In this document: positions 18,063 through 27,200 of the stretch, piece after piece
How the letters are laid out: each line of letters opens with the position of its first letter
Numbering within the stretch: position 1 is the stretch's first letter
Notes under the pieces: generated by a model
Databases searched by the model: none
Told to the model about the DNA's origin: nothing
The model's input: the letters and a program-made list of their open reading frames with translations, nothing else
Program-made: the position numbers and the translations under genes
Assembly (NCBI RefSeq): GCF_001187865.1
Contig: NZ_LGIT01000009.1
Span: 2,170,001-2,234,000 of the forward strand
DNA length: 64,000 bases
Direction of reading: 5' to 3'
Source: Klebsiella sp. RIT-PI-d
GTDB taxonomy: Bacteria > Pseudomonadota > Gammaproteobacteria > Enterobacterales > Enterobacteriaceae

Positions 18063-19181
18063 TTATTTTTCAAGCTGCTGAACGCTTATCCGGCGCGCTT
18101 CATCCAGCATGCTGGCTTTTGCGCGGATGCGGGCTTCAAGCTGACCTATCATGTCGTCGTTATCAAGACGGTCTTTACGCACGCCATCTTCATATAATCC
18201 GCTTTTTTTATTGCCGCCGGTCACACCCAGAGTGGACACCAGCGCTTCGCCAGGACCATTAACGACGCAGCCAATGATCGAAATATCCATCGGCGTAATG
18301 ATATCTTCCAGCCGCTGCTCCAGCGCATTCACGGTGCCGATAACGTCAAATTCCTGACGCGAGCAGGTTGGGCAAGCAATAAAATTGATGCCACGTGCGC
18401 GAATGCGCAGCGATTTCAGGATATCAAACCCAACTTTGATCTCTTCAACCGGATCGGCTGCCAGAGAAATACGTAGCGTGTCGCCAATGCCTTCCGACAG
18501 CAGCAGGCCCAGACCGATGGCCGACTTCACTGAACCACTGCGTGCACCACCGGCTTCGGTGATCCCCAGGTGCAGAGGCTGATCGATTTGCTTTGCCAGC
18601 AGGCGGTAGGATTCAACGGCAAGAAAGACGTCAGAGGCTTTAACGCTGACTTTAAACTGGTCAAAGTTAAGACGATCGAGATGATCGACGTGACGCATAG
18701 CGGATTCGAGCAGCGCCTGGGGCGTCGGCTCACCGTATTTTTCCTGAAGATCTTTTTCCAGCGAACCGGCATTCACGCCGATGCGGATCGGGATATTTTT
18801 ATCACGGGCGCAATCAACAACGGTGCGAATACGCTCTTCATTACCAATATTGCCTGGGTTAATGCGCAGACAGTCGACGCCGTATTCCGCCACTTTCAGC
18901 GCGATACGGTAATCGAAATGGATATCTGCAACCAGCGGAACATTGACCTGCTGCTTAATAAGCCTGAACGCTTCAGCAGCATCCATAGTTGGTACCGAGA
19001 CGCGAACAATATCAGCGCCCACCCGTTCCAGCGCTTTAATCTGATTAACCGTCGCCTCAACATCCGTGGTGCGCGTATTGGTCATCGATTGAACAGCGAT
19101 AGGTGCGCCATCGCCAATTGGCACATTTCCTACATAAATCCGTTTTGACTTCCGGCGTTGAATAGGTGCCTGGTTATGCAT
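18063..19181 (-). CDS. ispG: 4-hydroxy-3-methylbut-2-enyl-diphosphate synthase (flavodoxin) IspG
   Basis: IspG (GcpE) makes HMBPP from methylerythritol cyclodiphosphate, the penultimate step of the MEP isoprenoid pathway. The 372-residue protein matches the E. coli length. An N-terminal TIM barrel ([27 protein letters not shown]) is followed by the [4Fe-4S] domain with CPTC and [10 protein letters not shown] providing three Cys and the Glu ligand. It lies 26 bp after rodZ and upstream of hisS. Confidence 0.98.
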   Translation of the reverse strand: MHNQAPIQRRKSKRIYVGNVPIGDGAPIAVQSMTNTRTTDVEATVNQIKALERVGADIVRVSVPTMDAAEAFRLIKQQVNVPLVADIHFDYRIALKVAEYGVDCLRINPGNIGNEERIRTVVDCARDKNIPIRIGVNAGSLEKDLQEKYGEPTPQALLESAMRHVDHLDRLNFDQFKVSVKASDVFLAVESYRLLAKQIDQPLHLGITEAGGARSGSVKSAIGLGLLLSEGIGDTLRISLAADPVEEIKVGFDILKSLRIRARGINFIACPTCSRQEFDVIGTVNALEQRLEDIITPMDISIIGCVVNGPGEALVSTLGVTGGNKKSGLYEDGVRKDRLDNDDMIGQLEARIRAKASMLDEARRISVQQLEK

Positions 19182-19207
19182 GAAAACTCTCCTGCGGTGC
19201 CCGTCTG

Positions 19208-20188
19208 TTACTGTGCTGCTGACTGGTCGGCATTGAGGGTCAGACGCGCAACCTGATTAGATCTTACATAGCGGCTCAGATCGACCGGCTTACCCTGGAA
19301 CTGGATCTGAACGGCTGCCGGAGCACCGATTTTAAGCTTATAGGGCAATTGACCGGTAAGGTTTAAGTGTCCACCACTACGCTGAGTACCGCTGTAAATT
19401 TTTTTCCCCGTTGCATCAGCTACTTCCAGCCAGCAATCGGCATTAAAATCCATTACCAGCGCATTAGCATCGGCCGGGGTCGTAACCGCAGCCCGATCGG
19501 TTGGCAGTGGAGCCTGCGCAGGCGCGGTATCGACATTTGCCTGGGAGGGTGAAACTACCGGATTAGTCTGTGCGTTATCGACCGGTGCGGCAGTGACTGG
19601 AGCCGACGTTGACGCCGTTTGCGATGCAGAAGGCGTGCTCAGGGCAGCGGTATTGGCTGGTTCAGAATCCGGCGGAGTGCCGGTATCCACAGGAATAGCT
19701 TGATCGTGATTATCGCTGGCATTCAGTTCGGCGGAAGATTGCGCTTCCATGGTATTAATTTCTTCCTGCTGCGCCTTATGGTTTTGCCACCACCACAGGC
19801 CAGTAAAGCTCAGGACAACAAAGAAGATAATCCAGGTAATAAAGCTCATCATCCAGCCGCTACGCTTTTTACGCTGTTTGCCCAGTGCAAAGGTCTGCAT
19901 CGGAGCAACTTTTGCCGCTCTGACAGGAGCCTGCTTCTCCATCATTGGAAGCAGCTCTTCTTCTGGAATATGCACTAAACGCGCATAGGAGCGGATATAG
20001 CCACGCAGAAATGTTGAAGCAAGATCGGCAGGTGCCTTATCCTCTTCAATATCGCGAACCGTGGAAACCTTCAGGCATAAGCGTTCTGCAACCGCTTGTT
20101 GGCTGAGTCCGAGTTGCTCACGGGCGTTGCGCAGTCGCACGCCGGTAGTTTGTGCTTCATGTTGGTCGTGGGTGGCTTCAGTATTCAT
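19208..20188 (-). CDS. rodZ: Cytoskeleton/cell-shape protein RodZ
   Basis: RodZ is a bitopic membrane protein that links MreB to the elongation machinery. The 326-residue protein has an N-terminal helix-turn-helix domain (about residues 17-80, [15 protein letters not shown]), a basic juxtamembrane segment (KQRKKRS), one membrane helix (about residues 111-134), a Ser/Thr/Pro/Ala-rich periplasmic linker and a C-terminal beta domain (about residues 245-326). It is slightly shorter than the E. coli protein (337) because of the linker. The 278 bp upstream, before rlmN, show no gene and probably hold its promoter. Confidence 0.96.
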   Translation of the reverse strand: MNTEATHDQHEAQTTGVRLRNAREQLGLSQQAVAERLCLKVSTVRDIEEDKAPADLASTFLRGYIRSYARLVHIPEEELLPMMEKQAPVRAAKVAPMQTFALGKQRKKRSGWMMSFITWIIFFVVLSFTGLWWWQNHKAQQEEINTMEAQSSAELNASDNHDQAIPVDTGTPPDSEPANTAALSTPSASQTASTSAPVTAAPVDNAQTNPVVSPSQANVDTAPAQAPLPTDRAAVTTPADANALVMDFNADCWLEVADATGKKIYSGTQRSGGHLNLTGQLPYKLKIGAPAAVQIQFQGKPVDLSRYVRSNQVARLTLNADQSAAQ

Positions 20189-20466
20189 TCGCTACAACTG
20201 CTGGTACGTGAAATTAAAATTCTGGTGCCGACTTATGCCCGCACCGCGAAATATTTGCCCGGTCAAAGACAAACAGTATAAGACTGTCAGGCCAACTATC
20301 ACAGAGCAGCTTACGCACTTGTTGCTAAGCTGTTGTTGTATCGCTACATACTGCCTCAAAGTTAGTAAAAACGCACCGTAATTATTATTCTCACGAGTGG
20401 GTTTCCCCAAACTATTCAGGATATCTATAGACTACGCACCCGCCATGGCACGTAGCAATCAGATTA

Positions 20467-21633
20467 TCAGACCGCCTTGACAGCAATCGGTTCACCCTGC
20501 ATCCGCTTACGCATTGTACGCTTCGTGCGGTCAATGACATCCCCTGCCAGCTGTCCGCAGGCTGCGTCAATGTCATCACCACGGGTTTTACGCACGATGG
20601 TGGTAAACCCATAACTCATCAGTACTTTACAGAAACGGTCAATACGGCTATTTGAACTTCGGCCATAAGGCGCACCGGGGAACGGGTTCCATGGGATCAG
20701 GTTAATCTTACACGGCGTATCTTTGAGCAGTTCAGCCAGCTCATGCGCATGCTCAGTCCCGTCATTAACGTGATCCAGCATGACATACTCGATGGTCACT
20801 CGTCCCTGATTAGCATTGGATTTCTCCAGATAGCGGCGCACAGAGTTAAGGAACGTTTCGATATTGTACTTTTTGTTGATCGGAACAATTTCGTCACGGA
20901 TTTGATCGTTAGGCGCGTGCAGAGAAATAGCCAGTGCAACGTCAATCATATCGCCCAGTTTATCCAGTGCCGGCACCACACCCGAGGTAGAAAGCGTAAC
21001 GCGACGTTTAGACAGACCAAAACCAAAGTCGTCCAGCATGATTTCCATGGCAGGCACAACATTGGTGAGATTGAGAAGCGGTTCGCCCATACCCATCATC
21101 ACGACGTTGGTGATAGGACGAGTTCCGGTCACTTTTGCCGCGCCGACAATTTTTGCTGCTCGCCACACCTGGCCGATAATTTCCGACACCCGCAGATTGC
21201 GGTTAAAGCCCTGCTGAGCCGTAGAGCAGAATTTGCATTCCAGCGCACAGCCTACCTGGGAGGAAACGCACAGCGTGGCGCGATCGTCTTCCGGAATATA
21301 GACCGTCTCAACGCGCTGATCGCCGACAGCAATTGCCCATTTGATGGTGCCATCTGAAGAACGTTGCTCTTCAACCACTTCAGGCGCACGGATTTCCGCG
21401 ACCTCTTTAAGCTTGTTACGCAGCACTTTGTTGATATCCGTCATATCGTCAAAGCTGTCGCTGCAGTAGTGGTACATCCACTTCATGACCTGATCGGCAC
21501 GGAAGGGTTTTTCACCTAAATCTTTAAAAAATTCGCGCATCTGCTGACGGTTAAGATCCAGCAGGTTAATTTTTGCATCTTTATTGGCAACCGCCGGGAT
21601 GGCGATTTCAGGCGTGACATTAAGTTCTGACAT
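20467..21633 (-). CDS. rlmN: Dual-specificity rRNA/tRNA methyltransferase RlmN
   Basis: RlmN is a radical-SAM enzyme that methylates C2 of A2503 in 23S rRNA and A37 of some tRNAs. The 388-residue protein has the CALECKFC cluster motif (C-x3-C-x2-C), an N-terminal accessory domain, and the C-terminal catalytic Cys in DIDAACGQL. Another conserved Cys lies in SQVGCALE. It is about four residues longer than E. coli RlmN, owing to extra sequence at the N-terminus ([11 protein letters not shown]). It lies downstream of ndk behind a strong terminator. Confidence 0.97.
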   Translation of the reverse strand: MSELNVTPEIAIPAVANKDAKINLLDLNRQQMREFFKDLGEKPFRADQVMKWMYHYCSDSFDDMTDINKVLRNKLKEVAEIRAPEVVEEQRSSDGTIKWAIAVGDQRVETVYIPEDDRATLCVSSQVGCALECKFCSTAQQGFNRNLRVSEIIGQVWRAAKIVGAAKVTGTRPITNVVMMGMGEPLLNLTNVVPAMEIMLDDFGFGLSKRRVTLSTSGVVPALDKLGDMIDVALAISLHAPNDQIRDEIVPINKKYNIETFLNSVRRYLEKSNANQGRVTIEYVMLDHVNDGTEHAHELAELLKDTPCKINLIPWNPFPGAPYGRSSNSRIDRFCKVLMSYGFTTIVRKTRGDDIDAACGQLAGDVIDRTKRTMRKRMQGEPIAVKAV

Positions 21634-21673
21634 AATTTAATCCGGCCTCGTTATTACACGTTATGGCCCCTGG

Positions 21674-21708
21674 AGGGTTAAAAAGAAACGCCCCGTTAAA
21701 CGGGGGCG
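21674..21708 (-). terminator. Intrinsic terminator of ndk
   Basis: The stem CGCCCCG/CGGGGCG (within 21689-21708) encloses a short loop and, read on the minus strand, is followed by TTTCTTTTT. This is a typical rho-independent terminator about 75 bp after the ndk stop codon. Confidence 0.85.
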
Positions 21709-21784
21709 CTGTATTGTACAAATAATGCTGCACGGATGCCACGCCTGCGCGCGACATTCGTGAAATAAAGTGTAAAGACGAGGA

Positions 21785-22216
21785 TTAGCGGGTGCGCGGG
21801 CACACTTCGCCTTCAGCGAAGAAATAGGCGATTTCACGCTCGGCAGATTCAACAGAATCAGAGCCGTGAGTGCCGTTTTCGGTCAGGCTGTCAGCATAAT
21901 CTGCACGCAGTGTGCCAGCCAGAGCGTTTGCCGGATTGGTGGCACCCAGGATTTCACGATGACGACGGACGGCATCTTCGCCTTCCAGTACGGTCACGAC
22001 AATCGGGCCGGAGGTCATGAAAGAGACCAGACCGTCAAAGAAAGGCTTGCCCTGATGCTCTGCATAGAAGCCGCCCGCTTTCTCAGAGGTGAGATGCAGC
22101 ATTTTAGTACCGACAATTTTCAATCCTGCTGTTTCAAAACGAGCAAAGATACTGCCAATAACGTTTTTTGCCACCGCATTAGGTTTGATGATGGAAAAAG
22201 TACGTTCAATAGCCAT
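21785..22216 (-). CDS. ndk: Nucleoside diphosphate kinase
   Basis: Ndk balances NTP and dNTP pools by transferring the gamma-phosphate through a phospho-histidine. The 143-residue protein has the usual length, the N-terminal [12 protein letters not shown] and the catalytic histidine in NGTHGSDS (His117). It is a single gene with its own terminator, next to the accessory dms-like operon. Confidence 0.98.
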   Translation of the reverse strand: MAIERTFSIIKPNAVAKNVIGSIFARFETAGLKIVGTKMLHLTSEKAGGFYAEHQGKPFFDGLVSFMTSGPIVVTVLEGEDAVRRHREILGATNPANALAGTLRADYADSLTENGTHGSDSVESAEREIAYFFAEGEVCPRTR

Positions 22217-22338
22217 GATAACCTCTGTTTGTTGATCTACCGTTGCACATCGCGCGGGATTCGGGAGCGCGAATTATAATGAGCAACCGGGGCATTGCCT
22301 ATGGATGGAGATAACATTTTTTTAAAATAAAATGAGTT

Positions 22339-23217
22339 TTAGCAACAATTACGGCGCATACCGTGTTGATGCTGACGACAAACTGCGCACGGAGCCTGTT
22401 TATTTTCCCACGCTGCATAAATACGCTGGCAGTTGGGGCAGCGTACTTTGAAGCACACCTGCTGACTGATAGTAGAAAGACGTGGCCCTGTTTCGATGGT
22501 TAATGCCTGATATGGGCAGACATCCTCACAGCGTTTGCAATCGGTACATTTTGCGGATTCTATTTCAAAAAACTGTTCGGTTAGCAGCAATGCCTGTTGC
22601 GGACAAACGCGCGTGCAGGCTCCGCAAAGTTGACAGCGCTGCGGGTCAATATGCGGGACAGCCTCACTAAAATGCGGATAAAGCTGGCGTATGAGACGCC
22701 GGCCTGCTGGTGCCGTGGCGCTGCGTAGCGTACTTTCGCGTACGTGGAACGCGGTCCGCTTCACGACATCGACATGGGATCTGGCAGGGGGAATGAGCCG
22801 CCAGCCAGGCTCCTGATACTGTTGCAATAACAGATTCAGGCGAGCAACCGCCAGCGCCCAGCCAGGCTGCTGGTCTATATCACAGACAACTGCCCGGATA
22901 TGATAGAGACGATGCCAGACCAGCAGCTCCGCGGGGCTGGCCGGCTGCCGTGAGAGTGGAGCAACCAGTGCCTCATCCCGGTAATAACGCGACGGGGTGC
23001 TGATACCGCCGATGGCGTCAACAGGACAAGCAAACAGACAATCGCCACAGTTCAGACAGCGCTCACTATTAAGCGTAACCCGCCCTTCGGCACAGGTTAA
23101 CGCCTGCATCGGGCAGGCATCCACGCACGCCCGACAGGAGGAGTGGCGCAGAAGGTGATGCGTACAGGCGGCACCGATTGCCGGTGCCACCTCAGCGTGT
23201 GCGAGGATAAAACGCAC
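22339..23217 (-). CDS. Multi-cluster ferredoxin-type protein of the dms-like operon
   Basis: A 292-residue cytoplasmic-looking protein without signal peptide. Two ferredoxin pairs are visible: N-terminal (a Cys in GAACTHH, then CRACVDACP, then CLNCGDCLFACP) and C-terminal (CQLCGACTRVCP and CTDCKRCEDVCP), consistent with four [4Fe-4S] clusters, the first with a non-standard spacing. The last 40 residues hold a zinc-ribbon-like CPNC and CAVC and end NCC. The middle 90 residues match nothing I recognise. Its start lies 2 bp after the dmsC-like stop, so it is co-translated with the reductase genes. It may carry electrons to the reductase or help mature it; both are inference. Confidence 0.8.
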   Translation of the reverse strand: MRFILAHAEVAPAIGAACTHHLLRHSSCRACVDACPMQALTCAEGRVTLNSERCLNCGDCLFACPVDAIGGISTPSRYYRDEALVAPLSRQPASPAELLVWHRLYHIRAVVCDIDQQPGWALAVARLNLLLQQYQEPGWRLIPPARSHVDVVKRTAFHVRESTLRSATAPAGRRLIRQLYPHFSEAVPHIDPQRCQLCGACTRVCPQQALLLTEQFFEIESAKCTDCKRCEDVCPYQALTIETGPRLSTISQQVCFKVRCPNCQRIYAAWENKQAPCAVCRQHQHGMRRNCC

Positions 23218-23219
23218 GG

Positions 23220-24020
23220 TTATCCAATACTAAAAAAGACGAAACGGAGGATCGCTTCTGCGGCAAGCAGCAGCAAACCGCCGCACACCAGAGCGCCGTT
23301 TATTTTACGCAGTCCACCTACCGCAAAACAGACAAAACCGATTACTGACATTATCCAGCCGGTTAAAAAGACAGTGTGCAGTTGTTGCAGTCGGATAAGC
23401 GGAGTATGCGGCAGAGTGACGACCTGTTGGCTGGCCTCCACGATCGCGCTGGACCACAGCGGCTGGACCAATAACCGGCTTAACACCATCATTGCCACAA
23501 CCGCTACGCTATATTTCGCCAGCGCTGGTAAACAGGCCCACCGGCTTTTCAGCGCCATCAGCGTAATCAGGACTGAACCGACGATCCCGGCAGTACCGTA
23601 AAACAGGAACAGAGTATTGATATGTTGCCAGGTGACCACTGCGGTATGCATGTAGATTTGCCCCATGCAGTACACATCGACAACGCCCAATAGCGCCGCC
23701 AGCGGCAGCAGCTGTCGTCCCCCCGGCATACGGAGGATCATCAGAAATCCACTCAACCCCAGTACAGCGAGGTAAAGCGAGGCAAACACCACTTCACGGC
23801 TAAGCCAGGAGCTGGCAACATGCCGCAGCGCATTCAACGCATTCAGTGGATATCCCATATGCAGCATGGAGGCCAGCAGCCCGATACATGCCATCACAAA
23901 GGCAAGGATAATGCCTGGAAGCACGGTACCAGCGCGGGAGCGCAGTACCGACAGCCACACTGTCACGCCAACCGAGCCCTGCAATAGCAGGGTAAAGAGC
24001 AGTAGCGGTAACTCATGCAT
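23220..24020 (-). CDS. DmsC-like membrane anchor subunit
   Basis: A 266-residue polytopic membrane protein of the DmsC family, which anchors DMSO-reductase-type enzymes and oxidises menaquinol. It begins MHELPLLLFTLLLQGSVGVT, typical of DmsC, and shows about eight hydrophobic segments across its length. Its start overlaps the dmsB-like stop by 8 bp. The overlapping gene order dmsA-dmsB-dmsC supports the assignment more than sequence detail does. Confidence 0.88.
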   Translation of the reverse strand: MHELPLLLFTLLLQGSVGVTVWLSVLRSRAGTVLPGIILAFVMACIGLLASMLHMGYPLNALNALRHVASSWLSREVVFASLYLAVLGLSGFLMILRMPGGRQLLPLAALLGVVDVYCMGQIYMHTAVVTWQHINTLFLFYGTAGIVGSVLITLMALKSRWACLPALAKYSVAVVAMMVLSRLLVQPLWSSAIVEASQQVVTLPHTPLIRLQQLHTVFLTGWIMSVIGFVCFAVGGLRKINGALVCGGLLLLAAEAILRFVFFSIG

Positions 24021-24642
24021 GATGCTGCTCCTCTTTTTCTGCGCCCTGATGCGGTTTAATCACCAGATTTGGCCGGGTGATCGTCGCCTCCGGCAAGCCT
24101 TTGACGCTGTTGACGCTGCCATATTTTTCGCGCAGTTCGTCGATGGGACCAAATTTAATCGCTCCCAGCGGACACGTTGCCACGCAGACCGGCTGTTCGC
24201 CCTTAGCCTGTAAATCAATGCAAAAATCGCATTTTGACATCTGCCCGGTTTGCGTATTGAACTGTGGCGCACCGTAAGGACAGGACCACGCACAGTAGCC
24301 ACAGCCGACGCATTTATCGGTATTCACGCGCACAATGCCGTCGCCAGGACGTTTATGCATTGCGGTGGTCGGGCAATTTTTGGTACAGACGGGATCGGCA
24401 CAATGGTTACAGGAGATTGAAAGCGTATAAGCAAAAACGTTGTTTTGTACCCCGCCCTGCCCGGTTGGCATAAATCCGCCACCGCTCACTTCATAGACGC
24501 GCCGAAAGCGACGCCCCACTTCCAGATCGTGTTTGTCTTTGCAGGCAACCTGACAGGCCTTGCAGCCGGAACAGCGCGAAGAATCAATAAAAAAGCCCAG
24601 CTGTTTGTCACTCACCGGCGGGAAATCAATAAACTGACTCAT
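24013..24642 (-). CDS. DmsB-like iron-sulfur electron-transfer subunit
   Basis: A 209-residue DmsB-family protein that passes electrons from the membrane anchor to the molybdenum subunit. Four Cys groups are complete: CSGCKACQVACKD, CNHCADPVCTKNCP, CVGCGYCAWSCPYGAP and CDFCIDLQ with CVATCP, fitting four [4Fe-4S] clusters. The start overlaps the dmsA-like stop by 4 bp (ATGA), which implies translational coupling. No signal peptide is present, as usual for subunits exported together with a Tat partner. Confidence 0.93.
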   Translation of the reverse strand: MSQFIDFPPVSDKQLGFFIDSSRCSGCKACQVACKDKHDLEVGRRFRRVYEVSGGGFMPTGQGGVQNNVFAYTLSISCNHCADPVCTKNCPTTAMHKRPGDGIVRVNTDKCVGCGYCAWSCPYGAPQFNTQTGQMSKCDFCIDLQAKGEQPVCVATCPLGAIKFGPIDELREKYGSVNSVKGLPEATITRPNLVIKPHQGAEKEEQHHA

Positions 24643-27020
24643 GCTTTGGCTACCTCTACAAGCATAGTTTGATGGGAGTTACCTTTTGCCAGCGCCGTAA
24701 TACGCGCCGAACTCAACACATTGGCGCAGCCGCCGCGATCGATACCTTCGGCATCGGGTTGCCACCAGGCGCCGGCCTGCATTGCCACTACGCCCGGAAT
24801 AATGCGCGGCGTGACTTCAGCGGGCACGATACTGATGCCGCGATCGTTATGAATACGCACTTCATCTCCCTGACGGATGCCGCGCTTTTGCGCGTCCTGC
24901 GGGTTGATCCACAGTTTCTGGATTTGTACTTCCTGAAGCCACGGGTTGGCGTACTGCGTCGAGTTGGCGCGGTTTTTCCCTTTCCAGGTGATAAGCTGCA
25001 GCGGATACTTTTCGCTAAGCGTATCTTCCGGGCCTTCATGTGCGGGCACATAGTGGGATAGCGCCGGGATCTCCGGATGGTGCATGTCGTACAGGCGTTT
25101 AGAAAAGATTTCTATTTTGCCGGACGGCGTCGGGAACGGATGATTTTCTGGATCGCGAATATTGTCCTCAAAGGCGATATACGGCTCGCTTTTGAACAGG
25201 TGCTGACGCGTTTTTTGCAGGGTGGCGAAATCCGGCAGGTTTTCATCCGGCATGGCCAGGCGTGTCTGCTCCCAGATATGAGCGATCCACTGCTTCTCAT
25301 CACGTCCCTGGCTGAACGCCTTCTCAATACCCAATTTCGCCGCAACATCGCGCAGCCATTCGTAGTCAGAGCGGCGTTCAAACTCCGGCTCGATCAGTTT
25401 TTCAGACAGCACCAGATAGCTGCCGGTGCCCCAGGATTCGCCTATGTTCCAGCGCTCCATAAAACTGGTTTCCGGCAGCAGCAGATCGGCATATTTAGCA
25501 CTGGGCGTCATAAACAGATCGCTTGCCACGATGAACTCAATTTTCGATTCATCCTCCAGAAGACGCGCGGCCTGATGCAGGTCCGGGTTCTGGTTAGTCA
25601 GGTAGTTTCCCGCCAGCGAAAACAGCAGGCGGATATTGCTGTCGAGTTTTTCCGCGTCTTTCAGTCCGTCCTGCGGCGTGACTTTTGATGCATCATCGGC
25701 GGCCTGCATCCAGTTCATGACGGAGATTTTTGCCTTAACCGGGTTATCCGGCATGTCTGGTCCAACGCAGAATTTGCGGTTAGCACTGCCACCATAGCCG
25801 GCTGCCCAGCCACCTTTTATTCCGACGTTGCCGGTGATGGTCGCCAGCAGAGTAGAGCCGCGGGCGGTGCGCTCACCACAGTTATGCCGCTGCGGGCCCC
25901 AGCCCTGGATAAGCGCGGCCGGTTTTGTATTGGCGTAATCGCGCGCCAGCTGGCGGATAGTTTGTGCCGGTACATGCGTAATGACTTCTGCCCACTCGGG
26001 CGTTTTACGTATACCGTCTTTTGCCCCGGTCAAATAGGCCATCAGCGATTCATTTTCAGGAACACCTTCGGGCATTGACGCTTCATCAAAACCGACTGTA
26101 TGCCGACGAATAAACGTTTCGTCATGCAGATTTTCAGTAATGATGACGTACATCATCGCATCCATTAATGCGTTATCCGTAGTGGGTAATAGCGGGATCC
26201 ACTGATCGGCCAGCGATGAAACGGTGTCAGAATACCGCGGGTCGACCACGATAAAGCGCGTTCCGTTCTGTTTCATCTGCTGGAAAAAGTGGTTGCTGTG
26301 ACCGAAGATACTTTCGGTTGGGTTGTGCCCCCAGAGGATCACCAGTTTGGTGTCAAGTAGCGTATCCAGCGAGTTACCGCTGGCGGCTGTTCCGTAAGTA
26401 TAGGGTGTGGCAGCAGCCGTGTTGCCCATGCTGACCGAATGGTAAGCAGACAGAAAGCCTCCGGTCATATTAAGCAGTCGCTGCGCCATTAAATTACCCG
26501 AGAAAGTGCCGCCGGAGGTAGCGGTACCCACGTGCATATAACGCGATGCGGGACCATATTTTTCAGTAATGCTGTTGAGCTTATCAGCGATAAGCGTCGT
26601 CGCCTCATCCCAGCTAATGCGTTCGAACTTCCCTTCTCCACGCTTACCGACGCGTTTCATCGGGTATTTCAGACGGTCAGGGTGATAAACAAATTTACGA
26701 TAGCCGCGGCCGCGCACGCAGGCGCGCATCACGGGCATTTGTGGATCGAGGGCATCGTCCGGACGCGTGGAAATACGGGTAACCACACCGTCCTGTACGT
26801 GGGCTCGAATATCACACTTTCCGCCACAGTCGAAGGTGCTACAGGTGTGAACCACGCGTTCGGCCGCCGCAGTGCCCTTCGTTGGCTGAGCCGACTGGCT
26901 GGCTGCGCGGCCAGGTGCGGAGAAGAAAGGCAGCGTAATCAGAGCAGAGCTGGCCTGGAGAAAATGTCGCCGTGAGAGATGAGGTAATATCGCCTCATCC
27001 AGGCTATTTTTGGTACTCAT
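24639..27020 (-). CDS. DmsA-like molybdopterin oxidoreductase catalytic subunit
   Basis: A 793-residue Tat-exported molybdopterin enzyme of the DMSO-reductase superfamily. The twin-arginine signal SRRHFLQ is at residues 16-22. The [4Fe-4S] ligands are Cys60, Cys65, Cys69 and Cys101, a C-x4-C-x3-C arrangement that differs from E. coli DmsA (C-x3-C-x3-C). Ser197 in YHSVSMGN aligns by eye with the Mo-coordinating serine of DmsA. HPDRLKYPMKRVG and WGHNPTES are typical of the family. DMSO, another S- or N-oxide, or a different substrate are all possible. No DmsD-type chaperone gene is nearby. An FNR box lies upstream. Confidence 0.9.
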   Translation of the reverse strand: MSTKNSLDEAILPHLSRRHFLQASSALITLPFFSAPGRAASQSAQPTKGTAAAERVVHTCSTFDCGGKCDIRAHVQDGVVTRISTRPDDALDPQMPVMRACVRGRGYRKFVYHPDRLKYPMKRVGKRGEGKFERISWDEATTLIADKLNSITEKYGPASRYMHVGTATSGGTFSGNLMAQRLLNMTGGFLSAYHSVSMGNTAAATPYTYGTAASGNSLDTLLDTKLVILWGHNPTESIFGHSNHFFQQMKQNGTRFIVVDPRYSDTVSSLADQWIPLLPTTDNALMDAMMYVIITENLHDETFIRRHTVGFDEASMPEGVPENESLMAYLTGAKDGIRKTPEWAEVITHVPAQTIRQLARDYANTKPAALIQGWGPQRHNCGERTARGSTLLATITGNVGIKGGWAAGYGGSANRKFCVGPDMPDNPVKAKISVMNWMQAADDASKVTPQDGLKDAEKLDSNIRLLFSLAGNYLTNQNPDLHQAARLLEDESKIEFIVASDLFMTPSAKYADLLLPETSFMERWNIGESWGTGSYLVLSEKLIEPEFERRSDYEWLRDVAAKLGIEKAFSQGRDEKQWIAHIWEQTRLAMPDENLPDFATLQKTRQHLFKSEPYIAFEDNIRDPENHPFPTPSGKIEIFSKRLYDMHHPEIPALSHYVPAHEGPEDTLSEKYPLQLITWKGKNRANSTQYANPWLQEVQIQKLWINPQDAQKRGIRQGDEVRIHNDRGISIVPAEVTPRIIPGVVAMQAGAWWQPDAEGIDRGGCANVLSSARITALAKGNSHQTMLVEVAKA

Positions 27021-27044
27021 AGTCGTCTTCCATAAATGAAAGCG

Positions 27045-27086
27045 ATTCTGCGGCTTTTAGCGCCATTATCCTTTGACGCTCATCAA
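27045..27086 (-). promoter_or_regulatory. FNR-dependent promoter of the dms-like operon
   Basis: On the minus strand TTGAT-GAGC-GTCAA (27086-27073) matches the FNR consensus TTGAT-N4-ATCAA with one mismatch. A -10-like CAGAAT lies at 27050-27045, so the FNR dyad would be centred near -41.5, the class II activator position. The site lies 53-66 bp upstream of the dmsA-like ATG. This predicts anaerobic induction. Confidence 0.7.
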
Positions 27087-27200
27087 ATAACCCTAAGGTA
27101 TTAATTTATAAGTAACTTAAAGAAAATGATTCTCATTTATTAATGATGGCTTATTGACCGTTGTGGGAGATATAACGGCCATTTCAGCTCCGGCGCCGTT

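Noticed and set aside
20743-21357. A 204-codon open frame opposite rlmN
   Set aside because: It lies entirely inside a well-supported essential-type gene on the other strand and has no start signal; a shadow frame.
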